This document shows positions 6,827 through 15,046 of a DNA stretch of 64,000 nucleotides, piece by piece. The translations under genes were made by a program, and so were the position numbers. The first letter of the stretch is position 1, and every line of letters starts with the position of its first letter. The notes under the pieces are model-generated. The model was not told the DNA's origin, did not search any database, and saw nothing but the letters and a program-made list of their open reading frames with translations. This stretch comes from Flavobacterium sp. JAD_PAG50586_2 (GTDB lineage Bacteria; Bacteroidota; Bacteroidia; Flavobacteriales; Flavobacteriaceae): assembly GCA_023213215.1 (NCBI GenBank), contig CP096136.1, positions 2,294,001 through 2,358,000 on the forward strand, in the 5' to 3' direction.

Positions 6827-8521
6827 TTATGCATAGTGACTTTTCCAAGCACTGCATGCCCATTTTGCCATTTTATCTTGATGCTTTCTTAAAATTACGG
6901 GAGTCCATTCAGTATAATTCAATTCATCCTTACTCATTTTATATGTAGATGTCTTATAAAATGGCACCTTCAGTAAAAACGCCTTATCACCCGCTTTTCT
7001 GTTTAATGTTTCTTCAAGTAAGGTATAATTACCTATTAAATAAATATATTCCTCTTGTTCATCTGCTGGAAAAAATGGCTCCCAATCTATTGTAGGGTTT
7101 TCAGGAAGTATATGTTCAATTGAGGAAGTTGCATCTTCGGATTGATATGATGTACCTGAAATAGTATTTTCAAGTTCAACTAAAATATATTTCACAAGAT
7201 TTTTATTTCTTTTTGTACTAAGATATTTAACTGAAAATGCTTGAGCAAAACTTTCATCAGAAACATAAATTGCTTTTAAAATCTCAAATGATTGAGAAGC
7301 AGTAGTAATTTCAGATTTAAAAATTTTAATAGACAATCTATTAAATACTAATTCTATTTCATTCGTATGTAATCCAGATATAACATTGTATCTGAAAGTA
7401 ATTACATTCAATTCATGTAAAAGCTTAGTAAATTCCTCATCTGTGAATTTTTGTTTTGCTATAAGCATTAATGAATACCAAGTTGAAACTCCAAAAAGAT
7501 TCATTGATCTTATAAAACCTCTTTGTTCTTTATTCCAGATTGGATCTGCCGGATTTTCAAAGGCAGAATAAACTGGTGCTAATTGTTCTAATTCATCTAA
7601 TAGATCAAATACTTCTTCCGGAGATTGTACAGAGGTTTTAATCGAGCGATATAAATTTGAAATCCTAACTAGTTCATATCTTGAATTCCAATAATGTCTT
7701 AAAAAAGTTGGCAAATCAGATTTGCCTAAAAAATCATTTATACTCTGCCATCTTCGTTCAGTTTCTTCTAATTCAGCAGAACTTGATTCAAATGCTTTCG
7801 AAAACAAATAGTTTTTAAGTAAGTCTGAAGGAGATAGTTTTACACCTCTTGCGTTTAATGTTTCAAATACTTTATATGCGTTTAAATCATCACTTACATT
7901 TATAGTTGTAAAAATTAAGGAATTCGATATCTGATCATCAATTAATGATGCTAGCTCTTCTCCTGATTGAGATTTAATTTTTGCTTTCAAAATATGATAA
8001 AAATATTCGTATGCTCCCCATAATCTCTTTTGAGAAGGCTTTAATTTTCCTATCGCTGGTGGCTTTCTATGATTTAATAGATAACTTTTATAAAAATCAT
8101 CATTATTCTTGTTGAGAATAAGTTTAGGAGTAATTGTTAGTTTAGAAGTCGAAAAATTCCCTAAAAATTTTTCTGTTAATTTAGTAATTCGGGTTTGATT
8201 ATTTTCTGCATCAAGTCCTGAATCAGCCCATTCTTTCAATAAACGTAGAGCTGAAAGACATAAAATACTTAAAGTTGTAAATCTCTGCTGTCCATCAATA
8301 ATAAATGATGTTTTGGATTTAGAATTATCATCTTGAAATACTAAATAGCCCATATAATGATATTTTTCTTTAGGCAGTTCTAGTATATCCATCCATAAAT
8401 CTTCCCAGTACTCTTTTTCCCAAGAATAATCTCTTTGATATGGCGGAACATGAAATGTTCTTCCGTTTGCTATTAAATCATTGTAACTCGCTGTTCCTGT
8501 ATTGAGAAGAATTGTAGACAT
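6827..8521 (-). CDS. DUF262/DUF1524 protein (GmrSD-like)
   Basis: A 564-residue protein. The N-terminal DUF262 (ParB/sulfiredoxin-like) motifs are PPYQRDYSW at 26-34 and IDGQQRFTT at 75-83. A central helical region includes ARGVKLSPSDLLKNYLF. The C-terminal DUF1524 HNH-type nuclease region has SIEHILPENP at about 467-476 and IGNYTLLEETLNRKAGD around 495-511, giving the expected His, Asn and Asn positions. Fused DUF262-DUF1524 proteins include GmrSD, a type IV restriction enzyme that cuts modified phage DNA, so a defence role is plausible. The modification recognised is unknown. It stands alone, opposite in direction to the GNAT-like/HTH pair, between repeat B and a hairpin/T-arm-like sequence at 8643-8703. 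Confidence 0.8.
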   Translation of the reverse strand: MSTILLNTGTASYNDLIANGRTFHVPPYQRDYSWEKEYWEDLWMDILELPKEKYHYMGYLVFQDDNSKSKTSFIIDGQQRFTTLSILCLSALRLLKEWADSGLDAENNQTRITKLTEKFLGNFSTSKLTITPKLILNKNNDDFYKSYLLNHRKPPAIGKLKPSQKRLWGAYEYFYHILKAKIKSQSGEELASLIDDQISNSLIFTTINVSDDLNAYKVFETLNARGVKLSPSDLLKNYLFSKAFESSSAELEETERRWQSINDFLGKSDLPTFLRHYWNSRYELVRISNLYRSIKTSVQSPEEVFDLLDELEQLAPVYSAFENPADPIWNKEQRGFIRSMNLFGVSTWYSLMLIAKQKFTDEEFTKLLHELNVITFRYNVISGLHTNEIELVFNRLSIKIFKSEITTASQSFEILKAIYVSDESFAQAFSVKYLSTKRNKNLVKYILVELENTISGTSYQSEDATSSIEHILPENPTIDWEPFFPADEQEEYIYLIGNYTLLEETLNRKAGDKAFLLKVPFYKTSTYKMSKDELNYTEWTPVILRKHQDKMAKWACSAWKSHYA

Positions 8522-8642
8522 AATAAATTAATTATATTGTAATATTACGACAATATTTTCCGATTCCAAAATTAGAGGTGAGCGGAATTATTTCCTGATA
8601 TTAGATAAAATGAGAATTATCATTATTCAAGTCAGTAAAAAC

Positions 8643-8671
8643 AAAAAAAGTCCCGATTTTTCGGGACTTTT
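8643..8671. terminator. Hairpin at the right edge of the accessory zone
   Basis: AAAGTCCCGA / TCGGGACTTT stem with A and T tracts on both sides. It has the same composition style as the hairpin at 6701-6728 and is likewise followed by an ACGGGG..TTC..GAACC sequence. Confidence 0.75.
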
Positions 8672-8677
8672 ACCTTC

Positions 8678-8703
8678 TGGGTGAGTAACGGGGTTCGAAC
8701 CAA
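8678..8703 (-). other. tRNA 3'-end-like fragment
   Basis: On the minus strand GGTTCGAACCCCGTTACTC resembles the T-loop and acceptor 3' strand of a tRNA, with the terminator-like hairpin following. No D-arm, anticodon arm or 5' acceptor strand is present, so it is not a tRNA gene. It may be an attachment-site relic. Together with 8522-8897 this stretch holds no open coding frame that I can support. Confidence 0.45.
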
Positions 8704-8752
8704 ACAAAAAAGCGGTTTTCAAAAACCATTGTTATTATTGCTGCTGAGTGAC

Positions 8753-8796
8753 CACCCCGCCCTTCGGGCACCCCTCAAGAGGGGAATTACCCAGAT
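8753..8796. repeat. Structured intergenic repeat with two short hairpins
   Basis: GCCCTTCGGGC and CCCCTCAAGAGGGG hairpins lie next to each other in non-coding sequence. The GC-rich block contrasts with its AT-rich surroundings and looks like a dispersed intergenic element. Confidence 0.5.
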
Positions 8797-8824
8797 TGCG
8801 CGTAGCATGGTAAGTTATTGAAGC

Positions 8825-8856
8825 AAAAAAGCCTCAGATAAATCCGAGGCCTTTTT
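8825..8856 (-). terminator. Terminator of gcvP
   Basis: On the minus strand GCCTCGGAT / ATCTGAGGC arms are followed by TTTTTT, 42 bp beyond the gcvP stop. A-tracts on the other side make it potentially bidirectional. Confidence 0.85.
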
Positions 8857-8897
8857 ACTTTTGGCTAATGGCTATTGCCTAAATACTATTGCCTTTA

Positions 8898-11741
8898 TTA
8901 CATATACGCCTCAATCGGAGCACAAGAACAAATCAAATTCCTGTCGCCATAAGCTTCATCCACACGACGAACGGCTGGCCAGAATTTGTTTTCAGCAATA
9001 TATTCTAATGGGAAGGCTGCCTGTTCGCGGGTGTAAGGGAAAGTCCAGCTATCAGTAGTCAGCATTGCCAACGTATGTGGAGCATTCCTTAAAATATTGT
9101 TTTCCTCTTCTTTTGAAGAAGCGGTAATCTCTTTACGTATCGAAATCATTGCTTCGCAGAAACGGTCTAATTCGCCTAAATCTTCAGATTCGGTTGGCTC
9201 AATCATCAACGTTCCGGCAACGGGGAAAGAAACCGTTGGCGCATGGAAGCCATAATCCATTAAACGTTTGGCTATGTCGGTTACTTTTATTCCATTGTCT
9301 TCAAATGATCGGCAGTCCAAAATCATTTCGTGTGCGGCACGTCCCATTTCTCCCGTATATAAAATTGGGTAGTATTCTTCCAAACGCGTTTTCATGTAAT
9401 TGGCATTCAAAATAGCGTATTCCGTTGCGCTTTTCAGACCTTCTGCACCTAACATAGTGATGTAACCATAAGAAATTAGGCATACTAAAGCCGAACCATA
9501 AGGCGCAGCAGAAATAGCTGTGATAGCCTGGTCTCCACCAACATTAATTACAGGATTCGTAGGTAAAAACGGAACGAGTTTTTCGTTCACACATATTGGT
9601 CCAACGCCAGGTCCACCACCACCGTGAGGGATTGCGAATGTTTTGTGTAGGTTCAGGTGGCAAACGTCAGCTCCAATTGTGGCTGGGTTAGTCAAACCAA
9701 CCTGTGCATTCATATTGGCTCCATCCATATACACCAAACCACCATTGTCATGGATGATTTTGGTGATTTCGCAGATAGCGCTTTCAAACACTCCGTGAGT
9801 AGAAGGGTAAGTAACCATCAGGCAGGAAAGGTCATCTTTGTGTTCGATTGCTTTTGCTCTCAAATCTTCTACATCGATGTTTCCGTTTTCCATAGTTTTG
9901 GTAACGATAATGTGCATTCCTGCCATCGCCGCCGAAGCCGGATTGGTTCCATGTGCCGAAGCCGGAATCAGGCAGACATTCCTGTGGTTGTCGCCACGTG
10001 AAATATGATAGGCACGAATGGTCATCAATCCTGCGTATTCTCCCTGTGCGCCAGAGTTTGGCTGTAAAGTTGTGCCTTTAAATCCGGTAACGACATTTAA
10101 CTGCTGTTCCAGTTTTTTTAGCATTGTAATATATCCTTCCGCCTGTTCAATTGGAGCAAAAGGGTGGATGCTGTTCCAGTTCGCCATCGATAACGGAAGC
10201 ATTTCGGCAGCAGCATTTAGTTTCATCGTACACGAACCTAAAGAAATCATCGAATGGTTCAATGATAAATCCTTACGCTCTAATTTTTTGATATAACGCA
10301 TCAACTGAGATTCAGAATGATGGTTGTTGAATACGTCGTGTGTTAGGAAAGATGATGTCCTTTCTAATGACGCAGGTAAATTGATATTGGTATTCAAGCC
10401 AGACACAGTGAAGGTTTCTTTTCCAACAGCTTCCGCAAAAATGGAGATGATTTGGTTGAGGTCGGCAACAGAAGTCGTTTCGTTTAACGAAATAGAAATC
10501 GTATCGGCATAAGGATAATAGAAATTCACTTCGTTTTTCTCTGCAATGGCTTTTACTTTAGTGGCATCAGCTTTTACTGAAATTGTATCAAAGAAAGCAG
10601 TATTCGTTTGGTAAACACCCAATTTATTTAAGGCATCCGCTAATGTCACAGCCGATGCATGTACTTTATCTGCAATGTATTTCAGTCCTTTTGGTCCGTG
10701 GTAAACGGCATACATTCCGGCCATAACCGCCAGTAAAACCTGAGCTGTACAGATGTTTGAAGTAGCTTTTTCACGTTTGATATGTTGCTCGCGGGTTCCT
10801 AAAGCCATACGCAAAGCACGCTTTCCGTTAGCGTCGATAGATACGCCGATGATTCTTCCTGGCATCGAACGTTTGTATTCGTCTTTGGTCGCAAAGAAAG
10901 CTGCGTGAGGTCCGCCGTAACCCATCGGGATTCCGAAACGCTGAGTAGTTCCTATTACTACCGAAGCTCCCATTTCTCCGGGAGAAGTTAGTTTTACCAA
11001 AGATAAAATATCAGCAGCAACCGCTACCTTAATTTCGTTAGATTTTGCTTTGGCGATAAATCCAGCGTAATCATTTACCTGACCGTATTTTCCTGGGTAT
11101 TGTAAGATAGCTCCAAAAAATTCAGTGGAGAAATCAAAAGTTTCGTGGTTTCCGATTACTAATTCTACTCCGATTGGTGTAGAGCGTGTCTGTAAAACCG
11201 ATATCGTTTGTGGCAATACTTCTTCTGAAACAAAGAATTTATTGACATTGTTTTTCTTTTGGTCACGAGAACGCACGTCAAACAATAGCGCCATTGCTTC
11301 CGCAGCAGCAGTTGCTTCATCTAGTAGTGACGCGTTTGCGATTTCCATTCCGGTCAGTTCGATAACTGTAGTTTGGAAATTCAGGATAGCTTCAAGTCTT
11401 CCTTGCGCAATTTCGGCCTGATATGGCGTATAGGCAGTGTACCAACCCGGATTTTCAAAAATATTCCTCTGGATTACCGCAGGAACAATCGTTGGATGAT
11501 ATCCCAAACCGATGTAAGATTTGAAAACCTTGTTCTTTTTGCCTAATTCCTGAATGTGCGCCAGGTATTCGTATTCGGACATTGGTGCGTCGAGGTTCAG
11601 GTCACTTTTAAGACGGATATCGTCGGGAATGGTTTCGTAGATAAGTTGCTCAAAGCTTTCGACTCCTATGGTTTTGAACATGTGGTTAAGGTCACTCTCA
11701 CGTGGACCTATGTGGCGTAATGCAAATGCGTCTGTTCTCAT
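8898..11741 (-). CDS. gcvP: Glycine dehydrogenase (P protein of the glycine cleavage system)
   Basis: A 947-residue single-chain P protein. It decarboxylates glycine and passes the aminomethyl group to lipoyl-GcvH. The N-terminal half starts FALRHIGPRESDLNHMFKTI and includes YTPYQAEIAQGRLEA. The C-terminal catalytic half has SMISLGSCTMKLNAAAEM and the PLP-lysine region NLHKTFAIPHGGGGPG (Lys near residue 698). The length matches the fused homodimeric form typical of Bacteroidota rather than the split GcvPA/GcvPB form. GcvT and GcvH are not in the window, and no glycine riboswitch is seen upstream. It is a monocistronic gene with a strong terminator. Confidence 0.98.
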   Translation of the reverse strand: MRTDAFALRHIGPRESDLNHMFKTIGVESFEQLIYETIPDDIRLKSDLNLDAPMSEYEYLAHIQELGKKNKVFKSYIGLGYHPTIVPAVIQRNIFENPGWYTAYTPYQAEIAQGRLEAILNFQTTVIELTGMEIANASLLDEATAAAEAMALLFDVRSRDQKKNNVNKFFVSEEVLPQTISVLQTRSTPIGVELVIGNHETFDFSTEFFGAILQYPGKYGQVNDYAGFIAKAKSNEIKVAVAADILSLVKLTSPGEMGASVVIGTTQRFGIPMGYGGPHAAFFATKDEYKRSMPGRIIGVSIDANGKRALRMALGTREQHIKREKATSNICTAQVLLAVMAGMYAVYHGPKGLKYIADKVHASAVTLADALNKLGVYQTNTAFFDTISVKADATKVKAIAEKNEVNFYYPYADTISISLNETTSVADLNQIISIFAEAVGKETFTVSGLNTNINLPASLERTSSFLTHDVFNNHHSESQLMRYIKKLERKDLSLNHSMISLGSCTMKLNAAAEMLPLSMANWNSIHPFAPIEQAEGYITMLKKLEQQLNVVTGFKGTTLQPNSGAQGEYAGLMTIRAYHISRGDNHRNVCLIPASAHGTNPASAAMAGMHIIVTKTMENGNIDVEDLRAKAIEHKDDLSCLMVTYPSTHGVFESAICEITKIIHDNGGLVYMDGANMNAQVGLTNPATIGADVCHLNLHKTFAIPHGGGGPGVGPICVNEKLVPFLPTNPVINVGGDQAITAISAAPYGSALVCLISYGYITMLGAEGLKSATEYAILNANYMKTRLEEYYPILYTGEMGRAAHEMILDCRSFEDNGIKVTDIAKRLMDYGFHAPTVSFPVAGTLMIEPTESEDLGELDRFCEAMISIRKEITASSKEEENNILRNAPHTLAMLTTDSWTFPYTREQAAFPLEYIAENKFWPAVRRVDEAYGDRNLICSCAPIEAYM

Positions 11742-11905
11742 TAAAATGTAAGTGCTAAAGTTGTTTAGTTGTGCTTGTCCCGTTGAAAAACGGGATTGTT
11801 TTTAACGCCAACAAAAGTAATTATTAATGTTCTAATTTTATGCTAAACAAACCCCAATGTTTTGAGAATTTTTCAACTAAAATCCCTTCTTATTAACACT
11901 TTGAC

Positions 11906-11913
11906 TATTTTTG
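11906..11913 (+). promoter_or_regulatory. Possible TAnnTTTG promoter element
   Basis: TATTTTTG ends only 4 bp before the ATG at 11918, which would make the transcript leaderless. No clear -33 TTG is present, so this is weak. Confidence 0.3.
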
Positions 11914-11917
11914 TCCA

Positions 11918-12732
11918 ATGCAATTTTTTAAGCGGCTTCTCGACTTCTATATCAACAGCAGCATTCATGTGGCGTTGTCTGTTTATGCGTTGGTTAGGAT
12001 GACAGGTTATATGTTTGGAATTGATGGGATTCTTCCTTCGTCTTTATTTGCATTTTTCGGAACTATTGTAGCTTATAATTTTGTCAAATATGATGCGTTG
12101 GCAAGAAGGCATAAATTGCAGGTTAGAACCGAATTAAAGCTAATTGCAGTTTTAAGTTTCCTTTCTTTTTGGCTACCGGATATTTCTTTTTCCAATTGGC
12201 ACAAACTACCAAAATCATTGCTTTTGCGTTTCTGGTATTGACTATGTTGTATACTTTGCCGTTTTTTCCAAACCGGAAAAATGCGCGTAACTGGGCAGGT
12301 GTAAAGATTTATATAGTATCGTTTTGCTGGGTTGGGATAACATTGTTCCTGCCTGTAATTAATGAAGGGATGCCGATTGACATAGAAATTTGTGTGATTG
12401 CGGTTCAGCGTTTTATTTTGATTTTTGTACTGATTTTGATTTTTGAGATCGTTGACCTAAAGGTAGATGATCCGAACTTAAAAACAGTACCACAGCAAAT
12501 AGGAGTTGAGAAGACAAAAATTATTGGCAGTATTTTACTGCTCGTCTTTATTCTACTTTGTTTTTTCCAAATAGATTTTAGTTTCCCAAGTTTGTTTGTG
12601 AGGGTAGGAGTAGCGTTTACCATTTTTCTTTTTTTGCTTTTGGCACATGAGAAAAAGTCAAAATATTATACTTCCTTTTGGGTTGAGGGCATTCCGATTT
12701 TGTGGTGGGTTTTATTGTTGGTTTTTAGTTAG
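11918..12732 (+). CDS. UbiA-like polytopic membrane protein, frameshifted
   Basis: Across one slip this encodes about 271 residues with roughly seven or eight hydrophobic segments. The first frame ends after FLSFW; the second continues LATGYFFFQLAQTTKIIAFA. The break is at the five T at 12166-12170, where six would join both frames. The DALARRHKLQ segment after TM2 and FEIVDLKVDDPNLKTVPQQI near the middle recall the two Asp-rich loops of UbiA-type prenyltransferases, but the NDxxDxxxD motif is not perfect. Similar proteins are often left as hypothetical membrane proteins in flavobacteria. It is likely an inner-membrane protein; activity is uncertain. Confidence 0.55.
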
Positions 12733-12737
12733 ATTTG

Positions 12738-12816
12738 GGCGTTCCCTTTCAGGTCGGGCTTTCCGTTCCAATTTTTTCGCTATAGCAAAAAGGATTTCCA
12801 CTGCAATCCCTAACGC
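12738..12816 (-). repeat. Dispersed hairpin repeat, copy 1
   Basis: On the minus strand it reads TAGGGATTGCAGTGGAAATC, then CTTTTTGCTATAGCGAAAAA (short central inverted repeat), then GGAACGGAAAGCCCGACC. It has the same architecture as the elements at 17147 and 42018: a GAT.G.AGTGG..ATCCTTT left part, a variable hairpin, then a GGA.AGC right part. It lies just past the stop of the UbiA-like gene. Confidence 0.6.
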
Positions 12817-12879
12817 GGTTAGAATACCTGAAGCCCACTGGCTTCCTCCTCTTAATATCAAATCTAACGCAAACAAATT

Positions 12880-13551
12880 CTATCTCTTATCGTCTTTCGT
12901 ATAATTGGAAACTCCATCTATATTAATCTCACCGCCTAAGAAATGAGGCTTCCTGTTTCTGGCGACATCAATAAACGACTTCACAATGGTAAAGCATTCC
13001 CTAAACCTGACATAATTGTAATTCCGATAAGCGCCTTTGTCTGCAGCTAAACCAACCGATTTTACGCCAAGTCTGTTTCCAATGTATATTGCACGGTTCA
13101 AATGGTATTCCTGTGACACCAAAATAGCGTTGTCAATCTTAAAGATGTGTTTTGCCCTGTACATTGTCGAATAAGTGTCAAAACCTGCGTAATCCAGAAA
13201 GATTTTTGTGGTGTCAACGCCGTGTTCAAAACAGTAATGCTTCATCACGGTTAATTCATCGTGTTTATTACTGCCATTATCACCCGAAAGCAGGATTTTA
13301 TCTATTTTCTTCAATTTATACAATTCAATTCCGGCATCCAATCGGTCTTTGAGGTATTTGCTTGGCCTGTCATTCCGGATTCCGGCACCAAAAATGATTC
13401 CGACCTTTTCATCCGGAACGCCGTTCGCATAATGATAAATCAACGGATTGGTTTCTGACTTCACATAATAGTTAATTCCAAAAACTACAATCAAACCAAT
13501 GACTGCCAGTAAAAGGAATTTTTTATAATGCTTTTTGATGAATGTTTTCAA
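12880..13551 (-). CDS. SanA/YdcF-family membrane protein
   Basis: About 223 residues with an N-terminal membrane anchor (FLLLAVIGLIVVFGINYYV) and a DUF218 domain. Family signs are GIIFGAGIRNDRPSKYLKDR, KILLSGDNG and AILVSQEYHLNRAIYIGNRL. E. coli SanA affects envelope integrity and vancomycin exclusion; the biochemistry is unsettled. A longer frame opens with GTG at 13599, but that codon lies inside the neighbouring gene's terminator hairpin. A TTG at 13551 (KTFIKKHYKK next) therefore seems the better start; no ATG is available upstream of the membrane segment. Confidence 0.8.
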   Translation of the reverse strand: MKTFIKKHYKKFLLLAVIGLIVVFGINYYVKSETNPLIYHYANGVPDEKVGIIFGAGIRNDRPSKYLKDRLDAGIELYKLKKIDKILLSGDNGSNKHDELTVMKHYCFEHGVDTTKIFLDYAGFDTYSTMYRAKHIFKIDNAILVSQEYHLNRAIYIGNRLGVKSVGLAADKGAYRNYNYVRFRECFTIVKSFIDVARNRKPHFLGGEINIDGVSNYTKDDKR

Positions 13552-13582
13552 GGGAGTTTCTTTAGGTTTTAAAAATAGCAAA

Positions 13583-13609
13583 AAAACCGAAGTATTCACT
13601 CCGGTTTTT
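13583..13609 (-). terminator. Terminator of the DUF6265-like gene
   Basis: On the minus strand AAAAACCGGAG / CTTCGGTTTTTT forms a stem-loop with a T tract, 37 bp after the stop at 13646. It overlaps the longest possible frame of the SanA-like gene. Confidence 0.8.
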
Positions 13610-13645
13610 AATTGTTTAACTGATTTGTTTTTGCGTGTGGACGTT

Positions 13646-14125
13646 TTACTTTACACGTTTCATAGCAAACGATTGTTTTTTCTGTTTACCTTTTATCATG
13701 CCTGATATTTCGGCTGTCAGCGTTTCGCTACCTGTTTTTGTGTAGGAGATAATTTGTGGAAAATCGTGTTGCGGATTTTCAAACACAAGTTGGGTTTCAG
13801 AAATTGTTTTAATAGCAAAACGAACAGGCAATCCATCGTTCTGGTTTTTAACTACGGGAATGTAAAATAATCCGTTTTCTTCCTGCACTAATTTTATGGT
13901 TTCAAATACTATGGTGTCTTTTTCCTGCACAACATAGCTCTTTCCTGAAAATTCGGTATCATTTTTTTTACTCCAGGTTTCGTAGAGGCTTCCTTTTGGG
14001 GTTTTGTTTTCCCAGGTTCCGATAAGCCATTCGGCCTTTTTAATGTCATTCGAATGCTTGACTGCCCATGCACTTAGTAATAGGCAACTGGCTATTGCAA
14101 TTAACAAATTTGTTGTTTTTTTCAT
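13646..14125 (-). CDS. Exported DUF6265-like protein
   Basis: A 159-residue protein from the ATG at 14125 (MKKTTNLLIAIASCLLLSAW signal peptide); longer upstream codons would precede the signal and are rejected. The mature part opens with KKAEWLIGTWENKTPKGSLYE, and has WSKKNDTEFSGKSYVV and PQHDFPQIISYTKTG, the pattern of the DUF6265 lipocalin-like beta-barrel family of unknown function. Its position 37 bp downstream of a terminator-less AraC-type gene suggests it may be the regulator's co-transcribed neighbour. Confidence 0.75.
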   Translation of the reverse strand: MKKTTNLLIAIASCLLLSAWAVKHSNDIKKAEWLIGTWENKTPKGSLYETWSKKNDTEFSGKSYVVQEKDTIVFETIKLVQEENGLFYIPVVKNQNDGLPVRFAIKTISETQLVFENPQHDFPQIISYTKTGSETLTAEISGMIKGKQKKQSFAMKRVK

Positions 14126-14213
14126 AGTCTTAGTTTTATGAATACCATTTTGTTTAGTTAAGATGCAAAGTTGCAATCTGTTTTAAACACAAAATTGTAA
14201 AAATGCGACAAGC

Positions 14214-15029
14214 TTATTCTTTGCCGTAAAATAGGGAACTCATTTTTAAATTGTTTCCATAAAACTCCTTTGGTGTAAAGCCTGTAAGTTCCCTGAAGTC
14301 CTTTATAAAATGTGCCTGGTCATAAAATTCATTATCGTAGGCCAAAGCAGTAAGGCTTGTAAATTTTTTATTCAGCAACATTTTAAGTGTCGCTTGCAGG
14401 CGAATGGTTTTTGAAAGCTGTTTTGGGCTTAAGCCAATTGTGGATGAAAACTTACGCTCCAACTGCCTGCGGTTGATATTCGTCTGTTTTGAAAGTTCAT
14501 CAATAGAGAGGTGGCCATTGGCTGTCAGTATTGTTTCTATGGTTGATTTTACTATTCGGTCAACCGTTTCGCTGTCAGTCAATCTGTTTAAAAGAAATGT
14601 TTCTACTTTTTTTATTTTTTCTAAAGTTGAATTGGTACTCAAAACCTGTTGTTCCATCTCCAAGCCTTCATTCCCGAACAATCTTTCCAACGAAACAGCT
14701 GTGTTTTCCATTTCCTTTATAGAAAGGGTAGCGAATGGTAAAAAACCGTTCGGATGAAAACGGACAGAAAAAATTCCCGTTACTCCTGTTGGTTCTATTT
14801 CAAGTGGTCGTGAAAGTTGTCCAAATACAAAACATCTTGGTTGGATAATGCGGTTTCCTTCTTCAGTATATTGCGCATACAAATCGCCATGATGGAAAAT
14901 CATTTCAAGGCAGCCGTCGGGAACTATGGTTTGTTTTTCGGGAATATCTTCTTTCGGGCTTTCCAATGTCCAGTAACATTTGACAAATGCCGCTAAATCT
15001 TCACTTGGTTCAAATGTTTGATAGTCCAT
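14214..15029 (-). CDS. AraC-family transcriptional regulator
   Basis: A 271-residue regulator. The N-terminal sensor part (FEPSEDLAAFVKCYWTLESP, IVPDGCLEMIFHHG, GIFSVRFHPNGFLPF) matches the DUF6597 type often fused to AraC HTH domains. The C-terminal DNA-binding domain spans about residues 165-262 with two HTH units: LSIDELSKQTNINRRQLERK, and SLTALAYDNEFYDQAHFIKD followed by the signature FRELTGFTPKEFYGN. No ligand is evident. It precedes the exported DUF6265-like gene on the same strand, which may be a target. Confidence 0.9.
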   Translation of the reverse strand: MDYQTFEPSEDLAAFVKCYWTLESPKEDIPEKQTIVPDGCLEMIFHHGDLYAQYTEEGNRIIQPRCFVFGQLSRPLEIEPTGVTGIFSVRFHPNGFLPFATLSIKEMENTAVSLERLFGNEGLEMEQQVLSTNSTLEKIKKVETFLLNRLTDSETVDRIVKSTIETILTANGHLSIDELSKQTNINRRQLERKFSSTIGLSPKQLSKTIRLQATLKMLLNKKFTSLTALAYDNEFYDQAHFIKDFRELTGFTPKEFYGNNLKMSSLFYGKE

Positions 15030-15046
15030 AAATTAACAATCGTATA

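Noticed and set aside
8678..8703. Complete tRNA gene
   Set aside because: Only a T-loop/acceptor-like piece exists; no anticodon or D arm and no matching 5' acceptor strand can be found beside it.
11742..11917. Glycine riboswitch upstream of gcvP
   Set aside because: The leader on the minus strand is short and AT-rich with no tandem aptamer-like GC helices.
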